NCBI GenBank assembly: GCA_016710985.1
Contig: JADJTX010000024.1
Coordinates: 12,805-76,804 of the forward strand
Length of the DNA: 64,000 bases
Source: Ignavibacteria bacterium
GTDB taxonomy: Bacteria; Bacteroidota; Ignavibacteria; Tepidaquicellales; Tepidaquicellaceae
Reading direction: 5' to 3'
Below the pieces are notes generated by a model, which worked only from the letters and a program-made list of their open reading frames with translations, did no database searches and was not told the origin of the DNA. This document shows positions 9,384 through 19,127 of this stretch, one piece after another. Both the position numbers and the translations under genes were made by a program. How positions within the stretch are numbered: position 1 is the first letter of the stretch; every line of letters starts with the position of its first letter.

Positions 9384-9458
9384 ACCACCAAGACACAAAG
9401 ACACAAAGAAAAACTTTATTGTTAAATGTATTCCTTTGTGTCTTGGTGTCTTAGTGGT
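9384..9458. repeat. Dispersed hairpin repeat, accaccaagacac family, copy 1
   Basis: Left arm at 9384-9408 and right arm at 9434-9458 are 25-bp inverted repeats with two mismatches, around a 25-base loop. A relative with the same arms lies at 34967-35039. The rest of the 9285-9704 gap holds no ORF or RNA gene that I recognise. Confidence 0.8.
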
Positions 9459-9704
9459 TATAAAATGAGACATACTCAATCATAAAGGGCAGAAATTTTT
9501 TGATCAGACAATCCTGCAAAGATTTTTGCATTTCATTCAAATCCCACCGTAAAAAAATATTTAAATCCTATGACATAAGTCACAGACAAAGCATATTAAT
9601 ATTTGTAAATTTGTAATGAAAGCATTAGGAATTTTGCTCGAACCACTGTTCAGATATAAAGTGCAGAGGATTTAAAATTTGAAAATTTAAAAAAAACAAA
9701 TAAA

Positions 9705-10191
9705 ATGGAATCACACTATTACAATGTAAAAGTAAACAGGGATAAAGACCTCAAAGGCGTAATGTGTTCACCGGAATTGGCAAACTCAAATGGTGAATCA
9801 AACGGCTGCATAAAGTAGCCACTCCGCCGGAGTTTCCCTAAAGGGATACCGTTTATATGGTCTCCTGAACATTTATTCACCGCGCTGTAAGCAGTTGTCT
9901 TATGACAACATTCCTTGCAATTGCAGATAACTCGAAGCTGGAGTTCACCAGCTTTAGCTGTAAATCAAAGGAAAGCTTGATCAGGAGCATGGGAAATTCA
10001 TGATGACTGAAATAATCCTTGAGCCGACTGTCGTTATCGTTCATGAAAAAGACAGGGAAAGAGCTTTAAGGGTTTTACTGAAATCGGAAACGGGCTGTTT
10101 AATTACAAATTCCATAAAATCAAAAATTACCATGATACCTGTAGTTGAGGTAGCGGAAGTAAATTCACTTGTCGATATGGATCAGCCATAA
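9705..10191 (+). pseudogene. OsmC/Ohr-family peroxiredoxin-like protein, disrupted
   Basis: Several short frames together read as one OsmC-type protein of about 160 residues. The start is METHYYNVKV-like (ATG at 9705). The middle is WSPEHLFTA, then SSCLMTTFLAIADNSKLEF with the first redox cysteine. The end is EIILEPTVVI and SETGCLITNSIKS with the second. OsmC proteins reduce organic hydroperoxides through these two cysteines. At least four single-base losses and an in-frame stop break the frame (near 9813, 9835, 9888, 9977). Only the last 63 codons (from 10000) are open, so no working product is predicted from this sequence. Confidence 0.75.
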
Positions 10192-10302
10192 AAGACTGAT
10201 TAATATCATCCCGGGAATTGATAACAGTCATTTGAATAAATATTATCGTCTGAATCCTGCATTGAACTGACAGAGGCATACAGCAGATAATTCGGTCCTG
10301 AA

Positions 10303-10638
10303 ATGAAAAGTACAACAAAACTGACAATCGTCAAATTAATACATACAGTAATATGGCTTATGTTTAATGTTGTGATATTCTATATGCTTTATGCCGTCAT
10401 TGCAAATAAGATCGATATACTAGTCTGGGCCGGGATTGGTATAATTATTTTAGAAGGCGTTGTCCTTACTATCTTTAGTAAAATGTGTCCTCTTACTTTA
10501 ATTGCCCGCAGATATTCTGATTCAGATAAAGCAAACTTTGACATCTTTCTACCAAACTGGCTGGCTAAATATAACAAACTTATTTATACAACTATTTTCA
10601 TCATAACCCTCTGCATACTGATTTACAGAATTGCTTAG
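10303..10638 (+). CDS. Small three-helix membrane protein
   Basis: This 111-residue protein has three hydrophobic segments, roughly residues 12-32, 36-58 and 91-110. A conserved-looking polar loop (CPLTLIARRYSDSDKANFD, then PNWLAKYN) lies between helices 2 and 3. Similar small membrane proteins with CPLT...RRYS loops are common in this phylum, as far as I recall, without known function. It is one of few intact frames in a damaged region. Confidence 0.6.
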   Translation: MKSTTKLTIVKLIHTVIWLMFNVVIFYMLYAVIANKIDILVWAGIGIIILEGVVLTIFSKMCPLTLIARRYSDSDKANFDIFLPNWLAKYNKLIYTTIFIITLCILIYRIA

Positions 10639-10639
10639 T

Positions 10640-10740
10640 ATCAAACGTCAGACGTCAAATGTCAAACGTCAACATGTGATATGATGTTTTTCAATCTCAA
10701 TTCTCAATTCGTAATTCTCAATTCCTAATTATTAATTACC
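10640..10740. repeat. Short tandem repeats (gtcaaac and caattct types)
   Basis: Heptamer-like units (cgtcaga, cgtcaaa, tgtcaaa, cgtcaac) start right after the stop of the small membrane protein. They are followed by loose repeats of caattctcaattcgtaattc up to the next gene. Confidence 0.6.
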
Positions 10741-10818
10741 ATTCATACAGACTATAAAAGTAACATATACTTTTGTATTTTACGAAAAATTAAAATAAAA
10801 ATTAAACAGGAAACATAA

Positions 10819-12279
10819 ATGAAGTACTCCGAAATGAAATACACCAGACCTGATATAAATGAGGTCGTAAAACATCTGAAAGAATTTACAGCAGAGTTCA
10901 AAGCTGCGGAAAGTTTTGAAAAGCAGGATGAAGTCATAAAGAAAATTACTGAATTCAGAACCGAATTTGAATCGATGGGAGCGATTGCCAGCATAAACTA
11001 TTCAAATGATACCACAAATAAAGCTTATGAAGAAGAGGAAAATTATTTTGATGATAACTTCCCTGTATATATGGAATATCTGAATGAATTCTATAAACTG
11101 CTTGTCGGATCGAAATACAAAGATGAATTAATTAAAAAATACGGCAAACAATTTTTTGAAATTGCTGAATTTAAGATAAGCGTAATAAATCCTGAGGTTA
11201 TAGAAGAATTAAAAAAAGAAAATCATCTCGGAAGCAAGTACACAAAATTAATTGCTTCGGCATCAATTAATTTTGACGGCAAGGAAAGAAACCTGCAGGA
11301 GCTTGATCCTTTCATGAAATCGAAGGACAGAGACGAAAGGAAAAAAGCATCGGAAGCATACTGGAATTTCTTTTCAGAAAATTCAAAAGAGTTTGATTCT
11401 ATTTATGATGAAGTCGTAAAACTCAGAGATGTAATTGCAAAGAAGCTCGGATACAAAAACTTCATCAAAGCAGGATATCAGAGAATGGAAAGATCAGCAT
11501 GATGAACAATGAGCTTATGGATGTCTATATCAGAAAAGGAAAAGACACAGGCAGTTATTGCAGCTTCATTTCAAAATACAAGAGCCCTTATATATTTGCC
11601 AACATGAACGGAACTGAAGATAACATAACTGTACTGACACACGAAGCGGGTCACGCTTTCCAGGCATATTCAAGCAGACACTTTGATCTGAGCGAATATC
11701 ATTTCCCTTCAAGCGAAGCAGCTGAAATACATTCAATGAGTATGGAATTCCTGACTCATCCGTGGATGAATTTATTTTTTAAAGAGGACACGGATAAGTT
11801 TAAATATTCATCTTATAGATTCGATCTTATTCATTCCTTACGGTGTACTTGTTGATGATTTTCAGCACTGGATTTATGAAAATCAAATGCAACTCCTGAT
11901 GAACGAAAAGCAAAATGGAGAGAGCTTGAAAAAGTATATTTGCCATACTATGATTATGACGGTAATGATTTTTTTGGAAAAAGGCGGAAGATGGCAGAGA
12001 CAGATGCATATTTATGAGAGTCCGTTTTATTATATTGATTACTGTCTTGCGCAGATCTGTGCGTTTCAGTTTTGGAGTAAAGCCATTCATCACGGCAACG
12101 GGCAGTTTGAAAACGCTTTAAAAGATTATATTAAACTTTGTAAAGCAGGCGGAAGCATGTCTTTTCTTGAACTGGTAAAGTACGCAAACTTAGATTCACC
12201 GTTTGAAGAAAGCGTTATTAAAAAAATTACTGATGAAGTTGAGACGTATTTGGATAGTATTGATGACGGAGCTTTTTAA
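10819..12279 (+). pseudogene. M3-family oligoendopeptidase, copy 1, with internal deletion and frameshifts
   Basis: PepF-like metallopeptidase of family M3 that would cut short peptides in the cytosol. The first 227 codons are open and match the N-terminal helical region (MKYSEMKYTRPD). After GYQRM near 11492, about 85 codons present in copy 2 are missing, and the text resumes at MNNELMDVY. The zinc site follows at 11639-11653 (HEAGH), with the third ligand Glu in AEIHSMSMEF. Further indels near 11810 and 11885 break the frame again; the C-terminus runs to DDGAF at 12279. The deletion spans sequence needed for the fold, so this copy is very likely dead even if the small indels are reading errors. 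Confidence 0.8.
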
Positions 12280-12340
12280 TTTCTAATTACTAATTACTAA
12301 TTACTAATTACTAATTACTAATTACAAATTACTAATACTT
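12280..12340. repeat. Heptamer array (attacta) after peptidase copy 1
   Basis: About eight copies of attacta/actaatt start right behind the stop codon of peptidase copy 1. The same unit follows copy 2 and flanks the IS element. Confidence 0.85.
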
Positions 12341-12372
12341 TACAAACTAAATTTTAACTTAAGAAGAACAAA

Positions 12373-14070
12373 ATGAAATACTCAGAAATGAAATATGTAA
12401 GGACCGACATAGATGAGGTTGGTAAGCAATTAAAAAAGTTAAAAAGAATTTAGTGATGCGGGAAGTTTTGAGGAACAGGATAAGATTCTGAAAAAATAAC
12501 GGAATTCAGAAATGAATTTGAGTCTATGTACGTAATCTCAGGAATAAACTATGAAAACAATACTACCAACAAAAGTTATGAGGAAGAGTATGATTACTTT
12601 GATGATTACTACCGGTATTCGAAGAGTATTTGCGTGAATTTTATAAACAGCTCACGGCATCGAAGTTCAAAAGCGAGCTTGAAAAAAATACGGTAAACAA
12701 TTATTTGTGATCGCTTCATTTAAGATAATTACAATAAATTCTGAAATAATTGAGGAGCTGAAAAAGAAAATAATCTCGGAAGTAAATACACCAAGCTTAT
12801 TGCTTCGGCATTGATTGATTTTAACGGTAAGGAAAGAAATCTTCAGGAGCTGGGTCCGTTTATGGAATCAAAGACAGGAATGAAAGAAAGAAAGCTTCAG
12901 GCACTTACTGGTATTTCTTTTCAGAAAATTCAGAAAAATTCGATTCCATTTTGACGAGGTGGTAAAGGTCAGAGATGAAATTGCAAAAGAAACTCGGGTA
13001 TAAAAATTTTATTAAAGTAGGTTATCAGAGAATGCAAAGATATGGTTACGATGAAAAAAATGTTGCTGATTTCAGGAGAACGTAAAAAGTATATAGTTCC
13101 TTTGACAGTCAAACTCAGGGAAAAGCAAAAGCAGCGTTTGGGTTTGGATGCGTTAAAATCATACGACAATAATGTTTTGTTTAAAAATGGAAATTCTACG
13201 CCTAAAAGGCTCTCCCGAGTGGATAATGAATAACGGAAAAAAAAATGTATTCGGAACTATCCAAAGAGACAAAAGAATTTTACGATTTCATGATGAAAAA
13301 TGAACTGATGGATGTTTATACAAGGAAGGCAAAGCTGACGGCGGGTATTGCGACTTTATCCCAAAATATAAGAGTCCTTATATCTTTGCAAACATGAACG
13401 GGACCGAGGGTGACATAAATGTTTTGACACACGAAGCAGGTCATGCATTCCAGAAATATTCGAGCCGGCATTTTGATTTAAGCGAATATCATTCTGCGTC
13501 TAAGGAAGCATCTGAGATTCATTCTATGAGCATGGAATTTCTTACCTATCCGTGGATGAATTTATTTTTCAAAGAGGATACGGATAAGTTTAAATATTCT
13601 CATCTTGTAAATTCGGTTTTATTCTTGCCTTACGGAGTTTTAGTTGATGATTTTCAGCACTGGATCTATGAGAATCCGAATGTATCTCCCATGGAAAGAA
13701 AAGCAAAATGGAGAGAGCTTGAAAAATGTATTTACCATATTATGATTATGACGGCAATGATTTTCTTGAAGCAGGAGGAAGGTGGCAGAAGCAGTCACAT
13801 ATATATCAGGACCCTTTCTATTATATTGATTACTGTCTTGCGCAGATATGTGCATTTCAGTTCTGGAGTAAAGCATTTAATAACGGTAAAGGACAGTTTG
13901 AAAATGCTTTGAAGGATTATGTAAAACTTTGCAGTGTAGGAGGGAGTATGCCTTTCATTGAATTAGTGAAGTATGCGAATTTAGAATCGCCGTTTGAAGA
14001 AAGTGTGATTAAGAAAATAACTGATGAAGTTGAAGTGTATCTGGATGGGATAGATGATAGTGCTTTTTAA
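12373..14070 (+). pseudogene. M3-family oligoendopeptidase, copy 2, full length but frameshifted
   Basis: Full-span paralogue of copy 1: 1698 bp, matching the roughly 565 residues expected. It starts MKYSEMKYVRTD and keeps the central segment lost from copy 1 (KLREKQKQRLGLDALKSY near 13105). The zinc site HEAGH is at 13432-13446, followed by SEIHSMSMEFL. The C-terminus ends in DDSAF like copy 1. The first half has many single-base losses (for example near 12450, 12497, 12610, 12690, 12770); the last 700 bp are almost clean with one shift near 13725. Copies 1 and 2 are very similar in their C-terminal halves, which suggests recent duplication or gene conversion. Confidence 0.8.
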
Positions 14071-14120
14071 TTACTAATTACTAATTACTAATTACTAATT
14101 ACTAATTACTAATTACTAAT
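14071..14120. repeat. Heptamer array (attacta) at the left end of the IS element
   Basis: About seven units of attacta run from the stop of peptidase copy 2 to the terminal inverted repeat of the insertion sequence. Confidence 0.85.
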
Positions 14121-15474
14121 CACTACTGTCCCGCTTAAAAAAAGTTGAGCTCAGTAAGTTATAAGTTTTATTAATAGTTACTGGATATTTATTTAAAATC
14201 GATTTGAAATCATAATAATTGATTTCAGATCTGAATACGTTGTTACAAATTTATTTTTCATATTGAACTAAATAAAATAAGTTTAATATGAATGAAGGTA
14301 AAACAATTTTTTCTCAGATTATGAATTTTGTTCCAAAAAATATTTTTAATAAATACGTCAAACTATACAAAGGCAATTATCGTGTTCGAACTTTTTCTTG
14401 TTGGGATCAATTCCTTTGTTTATCATTTGCTCAACTCACTTATAGAGAATCCCTTAGAGACATTGAGACCTGTCTTCGTTCTAAGTCAGAAAAACTTTAT
14501 CACATGGGAATCAAAGGCAGCATTTCAAAATCCAATTTATCTCGAGCAAACGAATCTCGTGATTGGAGAATATTTGCTCAATTAGGAAATCATTTAATCA
14601 ATGAAGCTTTATCTTTATATACAAAAGATGAACTTATTTATAAAGAGCTCAACAACGCGCTTTATGCTTTAGATTCAACAACCATAGATTTATGTTTATC
14701 ATTATTTCCCTGGGCTAAATTTAGAAAAAATAAATCAGCTGTAAAAGTTCATACTTTACTGGATATTAGGACTTCAATCCCAACATTTGTTCACATTACT
14801 TCCGGTAAAGTTCATGATATAAATATACTTGATTTAATTTCTATTGAACCTTCAGCTATATATATTTTTGATAGAGCGTATATTGATTTTGAAAGACTTT
14901 TTGAACTCAATAACAAAAATGGTTTTTTTATTACACGAGCAAATCCAAATTTAAGTGCCAGAAGAATCTATTCGCATGATGTTTCTAAATTTAACAATAT
15001 TAAATACGATCAGACAATTAAACTCAATGGTCCTAAATCTTCTAAACTATATCCAACAAATATTAGGAAAATTAAATTAGTTGATAAAGAAAATGACAAA
15101 GAACTGATTTTTTTAACAAACAATTTTATTTTAACTTCTGAAACTATAGCAACACTCTATAAAGATCGTTGGAAAATTGAATTATTTTTTAAATGGATAA
15201 AGCAACATTTAAGAATAAAATCATTTTATGGAACATCCGAGAATGCTATTAAAACTCAAATCTGGATTGCAATTTCAATCTATATATTAATTGCTATAAT
15301 TAAAAAAAAATTGAAAATATCTGAAAGTATTTACACTATTCTACAGATTTTAAGTATTAATATCTTTGAAAAGAACTATATAAATCAACTACTTAACTTT
15401 AAAGCTAACAAAAATGAAACTACCCTTCACTCTAACCAACTGGATTTATTCACACTTAGAGCGGGACAGTAGTG
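14121..15474 (+). mobile_element. IS4-family insertion sequence, apparently intact
   Basis: Terminal inverted repeats are cactactgtcccgct at 14121-14135 and its exact complement at 15460-15474. The match extends outward about 10 more bases (taattactaat) into the flanking heptamer tract, so the true ends and any target duplication are ambiguous. It contains one intact transposase. The transposase stop codon lies inside the right repeat. The element sits between M3 peptidase copy 2 and the stub of copy 3. Confidence 0.9.
14288..15472 (+). CDS. IS4-family DDE transposase
   Basis: A 394-residue cut-and-paste transposase of the insertion sequence around it. The N-terminal 80 residues look like the DUF4372-type DNA-binding region of IS4 relatives (LCLSFAQLTYRESLRDIE). 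The catalytic core shows the first Asp in LDSTTIDL near residue 129, the second in IFDRAYID near residue 196, and the Glu in the YREK signature near residue 300 (Y-2-R-3-E-6-K in YKDRWKIELFFKWIK). The frame is clean and full length, unlike nearly every neighbour. Start at ATG 14288. Confidence 0.92.
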   Translation: MNEGKTIFSQIMNFVPKNIFNKYVKLYKGNYRVRTFSCWDQFLCLSFAQLTYRESLRDIETCLRSKSEKLYHMGIKGSISKSNLSRANESRDWRIFAQLGNHLINEALSLYTKDELIYKELNNALYALDSTTIDLCLSLFPWAKFRKNKSAVKVHTLLDIRTSIPTFVHITSGKVHDINILDLISIEPSAIYIFDRAYIDFERLFELNNKNGFFITRANPNLSARRIYSHDVSKFNNIKYDQTIKLNGPKSSKLYPTNIRKIKLVDKENDKELIFLTNNFILTSETIATLYKDRWKIELFFKWIKQHLRIKSFYGTSENAIKTQIWIAISIYILIAIIKKKLKISESIYTILQILSINIFEKNYINQLLNFKANKNETTLHSNQLDLFTLRAGQ

Positions 15475-15505
15475 ATTAGTAATTACTAATTACTAATTAC
15501 TAATT
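15475..15505. repeat. Heptamer array at the right end of the IS element
   Basis: The sequence attagtaattactaattactaatt follows the right terminal repeat. It continues the tract seen left of the element. Confidence 0.7.
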
Positions 15506-15519
15506 GCAAAAAATATGAC

Positions 15520-15712
15520 TTGAAATATTCTGAAATGAAATATGAAAGACCTGACTTTAAAGAAGTTGGGATAGAATTTGTGGGAGTCTATGAATTCATA
15601 CAAAAATGCTGGCAGCTTTGAAGATGAAGATGAGCATTTGAAAAAGATCAATAATCTGATGAGTGAATATCAGTATAGACAGTGCGGACAACAATCTGCG
15701 AAAGTGATTTAG
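15520..15712 (+). pseudogene. M3-family oligoendopeptidase, N-terminal stub of a third copy
   Basis: The reading KYSEMKYERPDFKEVG from about 15521 matches the N-termini of the two upstream peptidase copies. After a frameshift near 15588, the sequence NAGSFEDEDEHLKKINNL matches their residues 30-48. Only about 60 codons remain before homology stops; no catalytic region follows. This is a truncated relic left beside the IS. Confidence 0.7.
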
Positions 15713-15765
15713 TATGGAATTCTTTTTAAAAAAAGAAATTGTAATTTGAAGAAAAGCCATTTCAA

Positions 15766-16125
15766 TTGATTTCCAAAATCATACCGATATTATTAATTAT
15801 TATTTTCTCAGTTTACGTGAACAACGGTTTGTTCTCGTACTTGTTGTTTAAATGCAATCAGGAAGAAATTGTTTCAGATTGCTGTGAAAAGATAGTGATC
15901 AACTGTGAAGGTAAATGTTATTTACTCAAATCAATTGAAAAGAATGATAAAGAAGCATCGGAAAAAAGAGAAAATCTTAAGGAAAGCGTAAATCCGGTTC
16001 TTTATTGTCACAAAGTAAAAAGCAATCTGAGAAATACCAATAGACCAATACCTCTTTTTCAATACTATGCAATGCAAACATCAGAAGGATATTTTTTTCT
16101 AGAAGACAATCCCCCTAAAATCTAA
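15766..16125 (+). CDS. Small cysteine-rich membrane protein next to a copper receptor
   Basis: A 119-residue protein with one N-terminal hydrophobic helix (residues about 3-22; TTG start, no ATG available). A cysteine cluster follows: FKCNQE, SDCCEK and NCEGKCYLLK. From memory, small proteins with a C-x-GKCYL motif are frequent in Bacteroidetes next to TonB-dependent metal receptors; they have no assigned function. Here it precedes a YtkA-like lipoprotein and an OprC-like receptor, so a part in copper handling is an inference from context and cysteines. The frame is intact in a damaged region. Confidence 0.6.
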   Translation: MISKIIPILLIIIFSVYVNNGLFSYLLFKCNQEEIVSDCCEKIVINCEGKCYLLKSIEKNDKEASEKRENLKESVNPVLYCHKVKSNLRNTNRPIPLFQYYAMQTSEGYFFLEDNPPKI

Positions 16126-16218
16126 TCACAGTTCCATTCTTTTTCGATTTTTAAAATTTCGCCGGACCGGATTACGTCCGGAATTCTCTTAATTAAAATA
16201 ATTGATTATTCAAATATT

Positions 16219-17018
16219 ATGAAAAAAATTCATTTATTTCCCGTTATTCTTTTTATGGCTTTATTAATTCAGTCCTGCTCAGATGATTCAGTTACTAACA
16301 ACGTCACGCCTCCAGTGAATGATAACCTGACTTTATTAGGAACTCAGTATACGAGCGGCATGAAAGTAAACTTATACAGCGATACGATCCTTTTGTGGGA
16401 TACAATAATATATTTATAGAAGTGAAAGATTCAGCAAACAGAAGCAATTGTAGATGATGCTCATATTGAATTAATGCCAATGATGGATATGGGTAGTATG
16501 ATGCATTCATCTCCTTATGATAACCCCGAAAGCGAAAATGCAGTTAATGGAAAATTCCCTTGTGATGTTGTTTTAATAATGCCATCAACAGCAGGCAATT
16601 GGACACTGGAGACGCATGTTCATAACCATATCAATAATGCTGAGGGTGATGTCGTATTCCCTCTGACAGTAACAGATCCAACATACCCTACTTTAAAATC
16701 GAAAATTGTAAATGGCAGCACATACTTTATTTCGATGATCGAACCCTCAAAACCAATTGGCAGGAATAAATGACCTTATGATAAAAGTAAATAAGAGAGT
16801 AGATATGATGAGTTTCCCAAATGATTCTGCATATACATACACTGTGTATCCGTGGATGCCGTCAATGGGTCACAGTTCACTAATAATGTAAATCCCGTCT
16901 ATACTACTAAAGGAATGTATGACGGAGAAGTTAATTTTACAATGACAGGTGACTGGAGGTAACTATGCATTTTGTTGAAAGTCCTCAGGATTCAGTATCC
17001 TTTGATTTGTTATTCTAG
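16219..17018 (+). pseudogene. Met/His-containing lipoprotein with YtkA-like domain, frameshifted
   Basis: Begins MKKIHLFPVILFMALLIQSC, a good lipoprotein signal with Cys near residue 20. After a break near 16415-16430, the frame from about 16474 has a Met/His-rich patch (MPMMDMGSMMHSSP). It continues with a beta-sandwich region (GNWTLETHVHNH) resembling YtkA/FixH-type domains, then a second similar segment (YPWMPSMGHSS ... VNFTMTGDWR) with further breaks near 16870 and 16960, ending at TAG 17016-17018. Met/His patches of this kind bind Cu(I) in periplasmic copper proteins. Its place just before an OprC-like receptor fits copper delivery. At least three frameshifts as read. Confidence 0.65.
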
Positions 17019-17063
17019 AATACATTAAAAGGGGAAGTGTATTCTCCCTTAATTTTTATTATT

Positions 17064-19050
17064 ATGAATTTTAAAAAAGCTGTTTTACTTTCCGGTTTTT
17101 TATTTCTATTTAATACTTCCTGTATTTATGCACAGATTGCTGACAGTACTTATGAGCATTATACAGTATCCAAGGATATTAATGTAAACAGGATAAATTT
17201 CGCTCAGGAAGAGTTTGGATTTGTAATAAGCAGTAACTTAAATTCCACTGAAGATATTCTTAACAGGTTCGAGTATCCTTTATAAGAAGAGGTAATTATG
17301 CACCGGAGCCGGTGATAAGAGGATTAAATACTAATCAGATAGATGTAACTGTTAATGGAATGAAAGTCATGTCTGCATGTACTGACAAAATGGATCCTGT
17401 GACTTCTTATGTTGAAACAGAAAATCTCGGGGAAGTGGAAATAGAATCCGGTACTGGTAACGGAAGTTTTTTATCAAAATCAGGTGGCAGAATAGATCTC
17501 GGACTGTATAAACCCGTTTTTTCTAAGAGTTTAAAATATTACGGGAATTTCAAATCAGGATATCAGTTCGCTTCGGATAATTATAAAGGAAGTCTGAATT
17601 TGAATTTGTCACATGATTTTTTCACATTAAATGTGAATGGTTCCTATAACATTGGCGGAGATTATAAAACCGGTGGAGGGACTAAAGTCTGGAATTCAGG
17701 GTTCGAAAAATATAATATTTCCCTAAACGGATCCTATAAAATAAATGAAAACAATTTTATTAATTTAAACGGAATTATTGATGATGCATATGATATAGGA
17801 TTTCCTGCCTTATTGATGGATGTAGGTTCAGCTAAAGCCAGGATCATTGGTCTGGATTATCAGTCAGGTAATTTTTTAAAATTTTTTAGAAATTTTGATT
17901 TAAAAGTTTATTACAATAATATCGTTCATATCATGGATGATTCAAAAGAAATAACGGATTCAGAATGGATATGCCGGGAAGTCAGAAACTTTCGGAGTAC
18001 TTTCTCAGGTTTATAGATATTGATGACAAGACATCATTAAAATACCGGACTTGAATATACAAAATCTCTTGTAAGTGCTGACATGACAATGTTCTTCAGC
18101 ATAATATACCAATGTATATGGTAACATGGCCGGATATTAAAACAATTTATATACGGCAAAATTGTCACTGAACAGAGTCGTGTCTTCGAATTTATGGTTG
18201 CACCTTCGTAGGATTTGGATATCAGAATCCATGCCGTAGAAAATATCATAGGTTATAATTCACTGCAAATATTTTATCCTGATATAAAGAATTCAGCATC
18301 AAGAGATCTTCTCAGTACTGGGTTTAAATTCAGCAAACAGTTTTCAATGTCGGTTCTGATGCGAATTAACAACTTTCATATTCAGAGAGATTTCCAACGG
18401 TGAGTGAAGAGTAGGATTTTATCTGTACAATAGGTTTGATAATTATGATTATATGAAATCCTGATTTAAAAATGAAGGCTCATATCAGCTTAATCTCGGA
18501 ATAAATTATACTAATGAAAATTTTTCTCTTAAGACAAATTTTTTTGGTTATTACTTTCAAAATTATATAATGGGACTATATGATCCATTGATTTCATCTA
18601 TGACACCCGGATCTTTAGGAACAAAATTTTATAATAATATTGGAGATGCATTTTTATCCGGATTTGAATTAAACTTAATGATGAATGTTTCAAATAATAT
18701 TGCTTTATCGGGAGTATTTAATTATTCTTATGGAAACGAAAGAACGGAGATCCTTCCTTTGATACCGCCATTTAATTCAACTTTCAGTATCAGATATTCG
18801 GTGACAACTATTATCTGCAGTTTGAAGAATTATTAAATGCTTTCAGCTTAATGTCAGCGAAAGAAATCTTAATCTCCACTGCCGGTTATCTTCTATCAAA
18901 TATCAGAGCTTTTATCTGATAAATAAATGGTTAAGTGTCAATGGAGGAATAGAAAATATTTTTGATAAAGAGTATTACAATCATCTTGACTGGATGAACA
19001 TTCCTCAGGAAGGTAGAAATTTTTATTTTGATCTGAGGATTAATTTCTAA
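17064..19050 (+). pseudogene. OprC/NosA-like TonB-dependent copper receptor, frameshifted
   Basis: Outer-membrane receptor of the TonB-dependent class. The start at 17064 gives a signal peptide (MNFKKAVLLSGFLFLFNTSC...AQ). The plug contains PVIRGLNTNQIDVTVNGM, then CTDKM at 17378-17392, the CxxxM half of the Cu(I) site described for Pseudomonas OprC. The barrel carries VHIMDD with the HxM half (His codon at 17927, Met codon at 17933). The two halves are 183 codons apart, close to the roughly 180 residues in OprC as I recall. The barrel continues to NFYFDLRINF at 19050. Breaks occur near 17282, 17960, 18000, 18095, 18410 and 18800, so the receptor is unreadable as one frame. Confidence 0.75.
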
Positions 19051-19127
19051 TAAAAGAAAGAATAACAGCTTTTATAATACAAACTGCTTAATCCTAAACT
19101 ATTATAAAGAAGCGGATTTTCATTACT

